Positions 1 to 8,450 are shown, counted from the stretch's first letter. The stretch is 64,000 nucleotides of DNA from Amycolatopsis bartoniae (GCF_014191255.1 NZ_JACHWH010000004.1:393746-457745); one strand, 5' to 3'. The notes: generated by a model not told the origin, from the sequence alone. Translations and numbers: made by a program.

Positions 1-125
1 TGTTCGGTGGCTACGGCTACATGACCGAGTACCCGATCGCGCGGGCGTGGACCGACGTCCGGATCAACCGGATCTTCGGCGGCACCAGCGAAATCATGAA
101 GGAAGTCATCTCCCGCACGCTCTGA
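1..125 (+). CDS. Acyl-CoA dehydrogenase, C-terminal end only
   Basis: Only the last 40 codons of this gene are inside the window; reading frame begins at base 3 and stops with TGA at 123-125. The visible residues include GGYGYMTEYPIARAW and the IFGGTSEIMKEVI tail, which is the classic C-terminal signature of FAD-dependent acyl-CoA dehydrogenases (the R-x-x-x-I-x-G-G-T-S-E-I segment that contacts FAD of the neighbouring subunit). It would oxidise an acyl-CoA to the 2-enoyl-CoA. It lies 14 bases upstream of the racemase gene on the same strand, so the two are probably co-transcribed and act in the same branched acyl-CoA or steroid side-chain beta-oxidation. The substrate cannot be told from this fragment. 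Confidence 0.9.
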   Translation, partial: FGGYGYMTEYPIARAWTDVRINRIFGGTSEIMKEVISRTL

Positions 126-139
126 GAAGGGGAACTGCC

Positions 140-1282
140 ATGAAGTCAGGTCCCTTGCGGGGGCTGAAGGTCGTCGAGCTGGCCGGGCTGGCGCCCGCGC
201 CGTTCGCCGCGACGATGCTGGCCGACCTCGGCGCCGACGTCGTGCGGGTCGACCGCGCGAAGCCGGGGCAGGACGTGCTCGGGATCGCCGGTGACCCGCT
301 GATGCGCGGGCGCCGCACGATCGGCGTCGACACGAAGCAGCCCGAGGGCGTCGAGGTGGTCTTGCGGCTGGCCGAACGGTCTGACGTGTTCATCGAAGGG
401 TTCCGGCCCGGCGTCGCCGAGCGCATGGGCCTCGGACCGGAGCAGGTGCACGCTCGCAATCCGCGGGTTGTCTACGGCAGGCTCACCGGCTGGGGCCAGG
501 ACGGGCCGCTCGCGTCCGCCGCCGGGCACGACATCAACTACGCCGGGATCGCCGGGGCGCTCGAACCCATCGGGCGCGCCGGGGAGCCGCCGGTGCCGCC
601 GCTGAACCTGGTCGCGGACTTCGCCGGCGGCGGGATGCTGCTGGCGATGGGCGTCCTCGCCGCGCTGTACGAACGGGCGGCGTCGGGCCGCGGGCAGGTG
701 GTGGACGCGGCGATGGTTGACGGAGCGGCGCTGCTCACCACCCAGCTGCACGGGATGCGCGCGGCCGGGTTGTGGCCGGGCGAGCGGGGCACGAACCTCC
801 TCGACGGCGGCGCCCCGTTCTACGACACCTACGAGACCGCCGACGGCAAGTACGTGGCGCTGGGTGCGATCGAGATGCGGTTCTGGGCCGACCTGGTCAA
901 GGTGCTGGGGCTCGAAGGCGAGGACTTGCCGGTGCACGTCGACGCCACCGAGTGGCCGCGGCTGCGGAAGATCCTCGCCGACGCGGTCCGCAAGCACACC
1001 CGGGACGAGCTCGTCGCGAAAGCCGAGGGCACGGACGCGTGCCTGACGCCGGTGCTGAGCCCGTGGGAGGCGGCGGAACACCCGCACAACGCCGCTCGCG
1101 GCACGTTCGTCGACATCGGCGGCGTCGTGCAGCCCGCGCCCGCGCCGCGGTTCGACCGCACCCCGCCGCGGGTGCCGGAGGCGCCGCACGAGAAGGGCGC
1201 GGACACCGCCGAGGTGCTCGCCGAGCTCGGCTACGACGAGCCCACGCTCGCCTCCCTGCGGGAGTCCGCAGTCATCGCGTAA
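140..1282 (+). CDS. mcr: Alpha-methylacyl-CoA racemase (CoA-transferase family III fold)
   Basis: 380 residues, normal length for the family (about 360 in mycobacteria). It epimerises the alpha-methyl centre of 2-methylacyl-CoA thioesters, needed so that stereospecific acyl-CoA oxidation can proceed on branched fatty acids and on the C25 centre of sterol side chains. The MCR signature is clear: GWGQDGPLA, AGHDINY, PPLNLVADFAGG, VVDAAMVDG and DGGAPFYDTYE. The catalytic residues known from the mycobacterial enzyme (His126, Asp156, Glu241) correspond to His130, Asp160 and Glu245 here. The start is ATG 140 after GAGAAGGGG; an in-frame upstream ATG at 47 would sit inside the preceding dehydrogenase gene. 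Followed by a strong terminator. Confidence 0.93.
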   Translation: MKSGPLRGLKVVELAGLAPAPFAATMLADLGADVVRVDRAKPGQDVLGIAGDPLMRGRRTIGVDTKQPEGVEVVLRLAERSDVFIEGFRPGVAERMGLGPEQVHARNPRVVYGRLTGWGQDGPLASAAGHDINYAGIAGALEPIGRAGEPPVPPLNLVADFAGGGMLLAMGVLAALYERAASGRGQVVDAAMVDGAALLTTQLHGMRAAGLWPGERGTNLLDGGAPFYDTYETADGKYVALGAIEMRFWADLVKVLGLEGEDLPVHVDATEWPRLRKILADAVRKHTRDELVAKAEGTDACLTPVLSPWEAAEHPHNAARGTFVDIGGVVQPAPAPRFDRTPPRVPEAPHEKGADTAEVLAELGYDEPTLASLRESAVIA

Positions 1283-1286
1283 CCGC

Positions 1287-1318
1287 TGCCGGGGAGGCCG
1301 TCATCGGCCTCCCCGGCA
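1287..1318 (+). terminator. Terminator hairpin after mcr
   Basis: A perfect 14-bp inverted repeat (TGCCGGGGAGGCCG / CGGCCTCCCCGGCA) separated by a 4-base loop TCAT begins 4 bases after the mcr stop codon. No T-run follows, which is common for actinomycete terminators. Confidence 0.85.
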
Positions 1319-1488
1319 TGTCGTCCGGGAGCCTCGCGGGCCGGAAGTTACTCTGGGGTGGACACGGAGAGTCAGAGACGACCGCCATCCGGGTGAAGGC
1401 CTGTCTAAATGCCGTGCTCCGGGGCAGGATGACGGGTGTTCCGGGGGCGGCCGTGGCAGCGGTCCCGCGAACCGATCGGATGGAGCGT

Positions 1489-1656
1489 ATGTCGGCGAAC
1501 ACCAAGAAGATCGTCATTGTCGCCGTCGTCGCGTTCGCCTTGTTCTTCCTGATCACCAGGCCCACGCAGTCGGCGGAGGTCGTGCACAACGTCCTCGGCT
1601 GGCTGCGCGACGGCGCGGAGGCGATCGTGACGTTCGTGCGGACGCTCTTCGCCTGA
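1489..1656 (+). CDS. Small single-span membrane protein, unknown function
   Basis: 55 residues. Residues 6-23 (KKIVIVAVVAFALFFLIT) form one clear membrane segment, followed by a short amphipathic tail rich in Val, Phe and Trp. Start ATG 1489 has a weak GGAG just upstream; an in-frame ATG at 1480 would add three residues. The coding assignment rests on the hydrophobic segment and on lack of a better explanation for the stretch between two terminator-bounded genes. Small proteins of this shape are common in Pseudonocardiales but I cannot name a family. No operon partner: 293 bases without a recognisable gene follow. Confidence 0.6.
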   Translation: MSANTKKIVIVAVVAFALFFLITRPTQSAEVVHNVLGWLRDGAEAIVTFVRTLFA

Positions 1657-1949
1657 CGCTGTGACAGACCTTTCCGGCATCGCGTGGGCGGTGCCGCCCT
1701 TTGGCATGTCTCCCGGTGGGAAATCACGGACAGTCACGATTCTCGGCATCCGAGCGGCCACATTCAGCCATCCGGGTGGATCAAGGGGATTAAGGCCCTG
1801 GTCGCCCAACTCGTCGGCGAAAGGGTCTGGCGCGACGACCGTATCTGCCCTTACGGTGCTCACATTGCGTGACCAGCTGGTTCTGGCACGCCCCATCGTT
1901 CGATCATCGCGTTTCAGTGACTTGTCGGTTGGGGCACGAGGAGGCAAGG

Positions 1950-2432
1950 ATGACCGGAGATCCGGGAGTCGATGCGGTTATCGCCCAGTGGGCGGCCGAG
2001 CGGGAGCAGACGGCGGAAGAGCAGGAGATCAGCCGCATCACGTCCGCGTGGCTCGCCGAAGCGCCGCAGCCCTCGCCAGGGATCCCCGGTCAGCGCGCCC
2101 GTTCCGGTGCCCGCGGCTGGAAGCCGGTCGAATCGGCCGACCCGGACTACCTCGACGCGATGCGTGCCCGGCTGCCGGGTGTGCCGCTCGAACTGCTCGT
2201 CGCCGCCGCGGGCTGGTGGCAGATGCTCGGCGACGTCAGCGAAGCGGAGAAGTGGTGGGACGCCGGGATCAGCCCGCTGGACCAGCGCGCGCTCGACTAC
2301 CGCGCGGCCGGCCTCGCGCCGTCCGACCTGAGCCGCCGCCTCGGCCCGATGACCGTGCTGCAGCACCTGCGCCGCGGCAGCGCCCCGGCGTGGTGCGTCG
2401 CCCGGCTCGCCCGGCAGCAGAAGGCCAGCTAG
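1950..2432 (+). CDS. Conserved hypothetical actinobacterial protein
   Basis: 160 residues, starting at ATG 1950 behind a strong GAGGAGG ribosome site. The protein is soluble, starts with an acidic helical stretch, has a central Trp-rich segment (GWWQMLGDVSEAEKWWDAG) and a basic C-terminus (RRLGPMTVLQHLRRG). There is no signal peptide, membrane span or catalytic motif I recognise. It may be an actinobacterial small regulatory or DNA-associated protein, but that is a guess. The lytic transglycosylase gene follows after 69 bases on the same strand. Confidence 0.7.
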   Translation: MTGDPGVDAVIAQWAAEREQTAEEQEISRITSAWLAEAPQPSPGIPGQRARSGARGWKPVESADPDYLDAMRARLPGVPLELLVAAAGWWQMLGDVSEAEKWWDAGISPLDQRALDYRAAGLAPSDLSRRLGPMTVLQHLRRGSAPAWCVARLARQQKAS

Positions 2433-2501
2433 TTCACAGCCGTAACGTGGGTGTCCGTACGCTCGTTGACCGGACGGACACCGTTGCGGGAGGCAGGATT
2501 C

Positions 2502-3377
2502 TTGAGCACTGAGCAGGACGAGCACGAAACCTCCGCAGTGCCTCGGGAACCCAAGCCGCGCCGGGCCGGGCTCGCCGTACTGGGGCGGCTCGGCATCGTC
2601 GTCGCCGTGCTCGCGGTGGGGGCCACCGCCGTGCTGGTCGCCACCCGCGTGAGCACCCCCGAAGCGGGGCAGACCACCACGGACATCCCCGCGCTGTCCG
2701 TGCCCGCGGTGGACGTGCAGCCGGGCTCGACGGCTCCGGTCAACGCCACCGTCGCGGGCAACCCGGTGGCCGACACGCAGCCCACCCGGCAGCCGCAACA
2801 GCAACAGCAGTCCGGCAAGGACCTGCTGTCGACGTGGGCGAGCAAGGTGTCCGACGTCACGGGCATCCCCGCCCGGGCGCTCGTCGCCTACGGCAACGCC
2901 GACCTCGCCCTGCGTGACAGCCAGCCGAGCTGCCGGATCTCGTGGGCGACGCTCGCGGGCATCGGCCGGATCGAGTCCAACCACGGGCAGTACGCCGGCG
3001 CGGTCCTGCAGTCCAACGGCTACCCGTCGAAGCCCATCGTCGGCGTGCCGCTCGACGGTTCCACCGGGGTGCGGGCCATCGGCGACACCGACGGCGGCCG
3101 CTTCGACGGCGACCCGAACTACGACCGCGCCGTCGGGCCCATGCAGTTCATCCCCGCGACGTGGGCGAAGTGGGGCGGCGGGTACGACCCGCAGCAGATC
3201 GACGCCGCCGCGCTGGCCGCCGCGAAGTACCTGTGCGCGGGCGGGCGCGACATGGCGAGCGCGCAGGGCTGGTGGCAGGGGATCCTGTCGTACAACAACT
3301 CGGTCGAGTACGGGCAGAAGGTGTTCGGGCTCGCCGACTCCTACGCCAGGGCCGCGCAGGCGGTCAAGGTCTCGTGA
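2502..3377 (+). CDS. Membrane-anchored lytic murein transglycosylase (MltB/SLT-like)
   Basis: 291 residues. It should cleave the MurNAc-GlcNAc bond of peptidoglycan from outside the membrane. An N-terminal basic stretch precedes one membrane segment (about residues 29-51), then a Thr/Pro/Gln-rich linker with runs of Gln, then the catalytic domain. Visible motifs are AGIGRIESNHGQY, holding the likely catalytic Glu, VGPMQFIPATWAKWG, and a late LSYNNSVEYGQKV segment, the pattern of the MltB-type transglycosylase family. I chose TTG 2502 because GGGAGG lies 8 bases upstream; GTG 2451 in the same frame has no comparable site. It sits between small membrane-protein genes, consistent with a cell-envelope neighbourhood. 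Confidence 0.85.
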   Translation: MSTEQDEHETSAVPREPKPRRAGLAVLGRLGIVVAVLAVGATAVLVATRVSTPEAGQTTTDIPALSVPAVDVQPGSTAPVNATVAGNPVADTQPTRQPQQQQQSGKDLLSTWASKVSDVTGIPARALVAYGNADLALRDSQPSCRISWATLAGIGRIESNHGQYAGAVLQSNGYPSKPIVGVPLDGSTGVRAIGDTDGGRFDGDPNYDRAVGPMQFIPATWAKWGGGYDPQQIDAAALAAAKYLCAGGRDMASAQGWWQGILSYNNSVEYGQKVFGLADSYARAAQAVKVS

Positions 3378-3403
3378 AGTGCGGCGAGTGCTAGCGTCGG
3401 GGT

Positions 3404-3802
3404 GTGCCAGCCGGGTTCTTCACGCCACGCCGAATCAGCATCGGCGTGCTGTGCGTGCTCAGCCTGGCGGTGTGCTGCGGGCTCGCCTGGTGGCAGTGGA
3501 ACCGTTTCGAGTCGGCCAGCGGCACGTTCCAGAACCTGGGTTACGTGCTGCAGTGGCCGCTGTTCGGGCTGTTCCCGGCGTTCATGGTGCTGCGCATCCG
3601 CAAGCTGCGGCGGGAAGCCGCCGAGGCGGACGAGGCCGCTGAGCCGCAGCCGCGCCGGGAGTGGGGCCGCAAGCCGGTCACCGAGGTGCCCCGCCCGCGG
3701 CCCGCGCACCCGGTCATCGCCGCCGCCGAAGAGGACGACGAGCTGGCCGCCTACAACCGCTACCTCGCCGAACTGCACGCGCGAGACCAAGAGGAACGCT
3801 AG
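3404..3802 (+). CDS. Small two-span membrane protein (LprD-neighbourhood type)
   Basis: 132 residues from GTG 3404. Two hydrophobic segments (about residues 12-30 and 45-63) contain a conserved-looking block LAWWQWNRFESASGTFQNLG and then PLFGLFPAF, followed by a basic and acidic cytoplasmic tail of about 65 residues. The same arrangement, a WWQW-type membrane protein directly before a DUF3817 protein, is what I recall for the mycobacterial pair Rv1343c/Rv1342c. Function is unknown. The next gene begins 12 bases downstream, so the two probably form one transcription unit. Confidence 0.75.
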   Translation: MPAGFFTPRRISIGVLCVLSLAVCCGLAWWQWNRFESASGTFQNLGYVLQWPLFGLFPAFMVLRIRKLRREAAEADEAAEPQPRREWGRKPVTEVPRPRPAHPVIAAAEEDDELAAYNRYLAELHARDQEER

Positions 3803-3814
3803 GAGAAGCCTCGA

Positions 3815-4153
3815 ATGGTGAGCAGCACTGAAGGCACCACGAAGGTCTCGCTGAAGGGACCGCTGCTGCGTTACCGGGTCCTGGCGTACGCCACCGGTGT
3901 CGCGCTGCTGTGCCTGACCGCCGCGTTCATCCTCAAGTACGCCGCCGACTCGCCGGGCATGATGAGCTGGGCCGGGGTCACCCACGGCGTGTTCTACATG
4001 GTCTACCTGGTGATGGCCGTCGACCTCGCGCTCAAGGCCCGCTGGTCGATCAAGGGCACCATCCTGGTACTGCTGGCGGGCACCATCCCGTTCCTGTCGT
4101 TCGTCGCCGAGCGGGCGGTCACGCACCGGGTCCAGCAGGGCCGGAAGCTCTGA
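3815..4153 (+). CDS. DUF3817 integral membrane protein
   Basis: 112 residues from ATG 3815, preceded by AGGAG. Three hydrophobic segments and the family motif (YRVLAYATGVALL near the start, then GVTHGVFYMVYLVMAVDLA and GTIPFLSFVAERAV) identify the DUF3817 family. Its role is not established; related segments occur in some transport and lipid-biosynthesis proteins. Its last 35 bases overlap the 3' end of the convergent polyamine gene, so the two coding regions share sequence on opposite strands. Confidence 0.88.
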   Translation: MVSSTEGTTKVSLKGPLLRYRVLAYATGVALLCLTAAFILKYAADSPGMMSWAGVTHGVFYMVYLVMAVDLALKARWSIKGTILVLLAGTIPFLSFVAERAVTHRVQQGRKL

Positions 4154-5324
4154 TCCGCAGCGGCGGGACGGTGTTGCCGCGCAACGCCGTCGCGTCCACG
4201 GTCTCCGGGCGGTAGGCGAGCTTCCGCAGGTCGAGGTCCGCTTCGCCCGGTTCGAGGCGGCCGGACAGGAACGCCCACTCGTGCTCGTCGGAGCCGTAGT
4301 AGACGACGGTGCCGAACGCCTCGGTGAACCGCCGCCACGCCGAGATCAGCGTGTCGTTGCGCCACATCGTCGGGCAGCCCGCCTGTGTGGACACCACGCC
4401 GCCCGGCGCGAGCACCCCCGTGCACCGCGCCAGGAACTCGTCGCCGTAGAGCCGGTTGTGCTGCGCCCGCGGGTCGTCGTTCTCGTCGGGCAGGTCGATC
4501 ACCACCACGTCGTAGCCCGGTTCGGCGGCGGCCAGGAACTCCCAGCCGTCACGGTAGTGCACGCGGATGGGGCCGTCGCCGCGTTCGGCGGCGGCCAGCT
4601 CCCCGGGCGTGTAGCCGTAGGGCAGGTGCTCGGCGCAGGCCAGGACGGCCTCGCGGTCGATGTCGACGTGGTCCACGTAGGCACCGGCGGCGGCCGCGAT
4701 CTGGCTGGCCACCCCCTCGCTGGACCCGATGACCAGCACCCGCCGCACCCTTCGCGCGAGCAGCAGCGGCGGCACCATCAGTGCCTCGTGATAGGTCAGC
4801 TGCGTCGCCTGCGTGCTCTGCCGCTCGCCGTCGCAGAACAGCGAAATCCCCTGCTCGGTGCGCCCGATCAGCAGGTGCTGGAACTCGGTGCGGGTCTCGA
4901 ACAGCACCTCCGACACCGCCCAGGACCGGGTGAGCCCCCGCCCGACGGGCTCGGTCACCTGCCGCGCGCCGTGCCCGCGCCCGACGGTCGTCGTGCGCAC
5001 CGACTCCGTGCCCAGCGCACGGGCGAGCAGGCGCACGGCCAGCTCCGGATCCGCCCGTTCCCCGCACGTGAACACGTCCGCGAAGGCCGCGCCGATTTCG
5101 GGATAGGCGTGCACCGACGCGTGGGACTCCGCGAGCAGCGCCAGCACCGTGACGCCGTGCGGTTCGAAGCGGTGGGCCAGCACATCGACCACCGTCGCCC
5201 CGGCCTGCGCGACGGCCGACCGCAGCGCTTCGCGCAGGAAGCCGGCGTCGTCGAGGAGCCGGGGCTCGATGCCGTCGAGCTCGGCGAGCACGTGCCGGCC
5301 GGAGAAGGCGCCGATCTCAGTCAA
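4119..5324 (-). CDS. Fused S-adenosylmethionine decarboxylase / spermidine synthase-like protein
   Basis: 401 residues. The N-terminal third (about 8-125) is a bacterial class AdoMet decarboxylase: AESHASVHAYPE contains the Glu66-Ser67 self-cleavage site that makes the pyruvoyl group, and His72 and Cys87 (ADVFTCG) match the Thermotoga SpeD residues His68 and Cys83. The rest is an aminopropyltransferase fold with VLVIGSSEGVA, HVDIDREAV, YRDGWEFL and VVVIDLPDEND; the usual GGGDG has become GSSEG. One polypeptide would therefore make decarboxylated AdoMet and transfer its aminopropyl group to putrescine. The only sensible start is TTG 5324, overlapping the stop of the decarboxylase gene by 8 bases, which suggests translational coupling. 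Whether the SpeD half still decarboxylates AdoMet cannot be decided by eye. Confidence 0.85.
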   Translation of the reverse strand: MTEIGAFSGRHVLAELDGIEPRLLDDAGFLREALRSAVAQAGATVVDVLAHRFEPHGVTVLALLAESHASVHAYPEIGAAFADVFTCGERADPELAVRLLARALGTESVRTTTVGRGHGARQVTEPVGRGLTRSWAVSEVLFETRTEFQHLLIGRTEQGISLFCDGERQSTQATQLTYHEALMVPPLLLARRVRRVLVIGSSEGVASQIAAAAGAYVDHVDIDREAVLACAEHLPYGYTPGELAAAERGDGPIRVHYRDGWEFLAAAEPGYDVVVIDLPDENDDPRAQHNRLYGDEFLARCTGVLAPGGVVSTQAGCPTMWRNDTLISAWRRFTEAFGTVVYYGSDEHEWAFLSGRLEPGEADLDLRKLAYRPETVDATALRGNTVPPLRIRASGPAGPGA

Positions 5325-6420
5325 GGCAGTACGTCCGCAGCGGTTCGATGCCGTTGAACGCCACCGAGGAGTAGCTGGCCGTGTAGGCGCCGGCGTCGAG
5401 GATGTCGACGCGGTCACCCGGCTGCAGCGCGAGCGGCAGTTCGCAGGGCGTGTGTTGGTAGAGCACGTCGTCACCATCGCACGTCGGCCCGGCGAGGACG
5501 ACCGGCCCCCGCTCGCCGTCGCCGGCGTCCAACCGGTACGGGATCGCCTCGTTCTCCGTCTCGGCCAGCCCGTTGTAGCGCCCGACGTCCAGGTAGACCC
5601 ACCGCCGCCCGCCACGCCACGCGACCAGGACGACCTCGGCGCGGATCAGCCCGGCCTCGGCGACGACGGCGCGGCCCGGTTCGAGCGCGAGCTGCGGCGG
5701 TGTGGGGAAGTGGGCCGCGAGCGAGGCGCGCACGGCGGCCGCGTACTCGGCGAGCGAGGGCACCAGCTCGCGGTAGCGGATGCCGAAACCACCGCCGATG
5801 TTCAGGCGCCGCAACCGAATCCCCGCCTCGGCGGCGACCTTCGCGGCGGTGGCGATCCCGGTGTCCCACGCCGACGGGTCCGGCTGCTGCGAGCCGACGT
5901 GGAAGGCGAGGCCGGGCACCAGCCCGAGGTCGGCGGCCAGGCGCAGCAGCGAGACGGCCTCGGCGGGGACGCAGCCGAACTTGTGGCCGAACGGGGTCGC
6001 CGACGCCGGCCCGTCGACGAGGATTCGCACCGACACCGCGGAGCCGGGCGCGAGCCGGGCGAGCTGCCGCAGGTCGGACTCCGCGTCCGTGGTGAACTCG
6101 CGGACGCCGTGGGAGAAGGCGAACGCGACGTCGGCCGCCTTCTTGATCGGGTTGCCGTAGGACAGCGACTCCGGCCGCGCCCCTTCGGCGAGGCACGCGG
6201 TGATCTCGCCGGGGCTCGCCACGTCGAACCCGCCGCCCGCGGCCAGCACCGCACGCAGCACGGCGGGTTCCGGGTTCGCCTTGACGGCGTAGAAAAGGCG
6301 CGAGCCCGGGAGCTCGTTCGCGAACTCCCGGACCCGCGCCGTGACCACAGCGGGATCGACGACCAGGAACGGCGTCGGCGGTGCCTGCGCCAGGAAGCGG
6401 CGGATCCGGTCGGTGCTCAC
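5317..6420 (-). CDS. Ornithine/lysine decarboxylase-like PLP enzyme (fold type III)
   Basis: 367 residues from GTG 6420. It should decarboxylate ornithine to putrescine (or lysine to cadaverine). Key features are the PLP lysine in FYAVKANPEP (Lys47), HVGSQQPDP, the glycine loop NIGGGFGIRY, EPGRAVVAEAG and the GPTCDGDDVL motif whose Cys314 is the active-site cysteine from the partner subunit; the C-terminal AYTASYSSVAFNGI also fits eukaryotic-type ornithine decarboxylases. The gene overlaps the AdoMet decarboxylase/spermidine synthase gene by 8 bases, giving a two-gene putrescine-to-spermidine operon. Substrate choice between ornithine and lysine is inferred from this neighbour, not from a residue I can read. 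The symporter gene lies 13 bases upstream-side on the same strand. Confidence 0.88.
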   Translation of the reverse strand: MSTDRIRRFLAQAPPTPFLVVDPAVVTARVREFANELPGSRLFYAVKANPEPAVLRAVLAAGGGFDVASPGEITACLAEGARPESLSYGNPIKKAADVAFAFSHGVREFTTDAESDLRQLARLAPGSAVSVRILVDGPASATPFGHKFGCVPAEAVSLLRLAADLGLVPGLAFHVGSQQPDPSAWDTGIATAAKVAAEAGIRLRRLNIGGGFGIRYRELVPSLAEYAAAVRASLAAHFPTPPQLALEPGRAVVAEAGLIRAEVVLVAWRGGRRWVYLDVGRYNGLAETENEAIPYRLDAGDGERGPVVLAGPTCDGDDVLYQHTPCELPLALQPGDRVDILDAGAYTASYSSVAFNGIEPLRTYCLD

Positions 6421-6433
6421 GCCACCCAGCGTG

Positions 6434-8029
6434 TCAGGTGCCGATGCCGGTCAGCGACCGGACCTCCATCTCGGCCTGCTTCGCCGGGTCGATCTCCTTG
6501 CGGCCGACGAACGTGCCGATGAACCCGCACAGGAACGAGAACGGGATCGACACCAGACCCGGGTTCGACAGCGGGAACCAGTGGAAGTCGAGGCTCTTGA
6601 TGATCGACGTCGAGCTGCCCGACACCACCGGCGAGAAGAGCACCAGCACCACCGAGCAGATGAGCCCGCCGTACATGCCCCACAGCGTGCCCGTGGTGTT
6701 GAAGCGCTTCCAGAACAGCGTGTACAGCAGCGTCGACAGGTTCGTCGAGGCGGCGACCGCGAACGCCAGCGCCACCAGGAACGCGACGTTCTGGCCGTTG
6801 GCGAGGATCCCGCCGAGGATCGCCAGCAGGCCGATGCAGATCGCGGTGCGGCGCGCGACGCGCACCTCGTCCTCCGGTTCCGCGTTGCCGTGCTTGAAGA
6901 TGCTGGCGTACACGTCGTGCGCGAAGGACGCCGACGCCGTGATCGTCAGACCGGCCACCACGGCGAGGATCGTGGCGAACGCCACGGCCGAGATGATGCC
7001 CAGCAGCACCGTGCCGCCGATGTGCAGCGCGAGCAGCGGCGCCGCCGAGTTCTCGCCACCCGGGGCGGACTTGATCTCGTCGGTGCCGACGAGCGCGGCC
7101 GCGCCGAAGCCGATGACCAGGGTGCACAGGTAGAACACGAACATCGCCGACGTGGCCCACACCACCGACCGGCGGGCCTCGGTGGCGTTGGGCACGGTGT
7201 AGAAGCGCATCAGCACGTGCGGCAGGCACGCGATGCCCAGGATCAGCGTGACCCCCAGCGACACGAAGTCGAGCTTCGTGGTGCCGTTCTTGCCGTACTG
7301 CGCGCCCGGTTCGAGCAGCTTCTCGCCCAGCGGGCTGTGGTAGGCCGCCTGGGAGAGCAGGTTCGACAGGCTGAAACCGAACTTGCCGAACAGGAACACC
7401 GTCATCAGCACGACGGCCAGGATCAGGATGGTCGCCTTGATGATCTGCACCCACGTGGTGCCCTTCATGCCGCCGACCAGCACGTAGAGCACCATGACCA
7501 CGCCGACGACGACGAGCACGATCGACTGGCCGAAGCGGCTGTGGACGTTGAGCAGCAGCGCGATGAGCGCGCCGGCGCCCGCCATCTGCGCGAGCATGTA
7601 GAACAGCGAGATGACCAGCGTCGACGTGGCCGCGGCGGCGCGGACCGGGCGCTGCTTCATCCGGAACGCGAGCACGTCGCCCATCGTGAAGCGGCCGGTG
7701 TTGCGCAGCAGCTCGGCGACCAGCAGCAGGTCGACCAGCCAGGCCACCAGGAAGCCGATCGAGTAGAGGAAGCCGTCGTAGCCGTTGACGGCGATGGCAC
7801 CCGCGATGCCCAGGAACGAGGCGGCGGACAGGAAGTCGCCGGAGAGCGCGATGCCGTTCTGCCTGCCGGTGAACGCGCTGCTCGCCGCGTAGTAGTCGGC
7901 GCGGGAGGACTTGCCGCTGCTGGCGCGGTACACGACGAAGAGCGTGATCGCGACGAAGATCGCGAACACCGCGGTGTTGAGGATCGGGTTGCTGCCGGCG
8001 CTGTCGGCCGCCGCGAGCGCTTTCATCAT
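6434..8029 (-). CDS. Sodium:solute symporter, acetate/monocarboxylate type
   Basis: 531 residues with about 13 membrane segments. Family marks of the cation/acetate symporters (ActP, MctC) are visible: YYAASSAFTGRQNGIALSGD, LSAASFLGIAGAI, LRNTGRFTMGDVLAFRM, VQIIKATILI, and PHVLMRFYTVP. It should bring acetate, pyruvate or propionate into the cell with Na+ or H+. Two in-frame ATGs (8029 and 8026) start it; GGAG lies 10-15 bases upstream. It follows the DUF485 gene by 4 bases, the same order as mctB-mctC in Corynebacterium, so the two are a transporter pair. The short spacing to the ornithine decarboxylase gene downstream may allow read-through. Confidence 0.9.
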   Translation of the reverse strand: MMKALAAADSAGSNPILNTAVFAIFVAITLFVVYRASSGKSSRADYYAASSAFTGRQNGIALSGDFLSAASFLGIAGAIAVNGYDGFLYSIGFLVAWLVDLLLVAELLRNTGRFTMGDVLAFRMKQRPVRAAAATSTLVISLFYMLAQMAGAGALIALLLNVHSRFGQSIVLVVVGVVMVLYVLVGGMKGTTWVQIIKATILILAVVLMTVFLFGKFGFSLSNLLSQAAYHSPLGEKLLEPGAQYGKNGTTKLDFVSLGVTLILGIACLPHVLMRFYTVPNATEARRSVVWATSAMFVFYLCTLVIGFGAAALVGTDEIKSAPGGENSAAPLLALHIGGTVLLGIISAVAFATILAVVAGLTITASASFAHDVYASIFKHGNAEPEDEVRVARRTAICIGLLAILGGILANGQNVAFLVALAFAVAASTNLSTLLYTLFWKRFNTTGTLWGMYGGLICSVVLVLFSPVVSGSSTSIIKSLDFHWFPLSNPGLVSIPFSFLCGFIGTFVGRKEIDPAKQAEMEVRSLTGIGT

Positions 8030-8033
8030 GGTG

Positions 8034-8450
8034 TTACTGGACTCCTGCCTGCTGCCGCACGGTCTCGATCTGCGGGTCGAGCCTGCGCCGGGCGAACCGC
8101 AGATAGGCGATCGTGATGAGGGCGGTCGAGACGAACTGCAGGACGCCCAGCACGATCGCGACGTTGATCTCGCCGTAGACCTTCTTGCTCATGAAGTCGT
8201 GCGCGTACGCGGCGAGGACGACGTACACGAGGTACCAGAGGATGAACAGCAGGGTCATCGGGAACGCGAACCGGCGGAAGCGGCTGCGCAAGGTCTTGAA
8301 CTCGGGACTGCGCTGGATCGCGACGAAGTCGATCTCGGCGGCGCGGGGACTGGGCTGCGGTGCCTCTTCGCCCGGCCCGAACAGTGCCGGCGCGTGCGCG
8401 GCGTTCTCGGCAGAGGTTCTCGTCGCTGGATTCTGGACGACGTTCTGCAT
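8034..8450 (-). CDS. DUF485 membrane protein, partner of the symporter
   Basis: 138 residues from ATG 8450, with GGGAGGCAG just upstream. The DUF485 pattern is clear: FVAIQRSPEFKTLRSRFRRF, then two membrane segments (MTLLFILWYLVYVVLAAYA and VAIVLGVLQFVSTALITIAYL) joined by the charged HDFMSKKVYGEINVA loop. DUF485 proteins almost always precede acetate-type sodium:solute symporters and are thought to assist them. The N-terminal 45 residues are Ala/Pro-rich and probably disordered. Confidence 0.9.
   Translation of the reverse strand: MQNVVQNPATRTSAENAAHAPALFGPGEEAPQPSPRAAEIDFVAIQRSPEFKTLRSRFRRFAFPMTLLFILWYLVYVVLAAYAHDFMSKKVYGEINVAIVLGVLQFVSTALITIAYLRFARRRLDPQIETVRQQAGVQ

Noticed and set aside
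1684..1872. A 62-residue gene before the 1950 gene
   Set aside because: No ribosome site and atypical codons; the stretch is better read as promoter DNA.
5149..8116. Long plus-strand frames opposite the decarboxylase and symporter genes
   Set aside because: Shadow frames; their products are Arg/His/Asp/Gln-rich without domains, while the minus strand encodes clear families.
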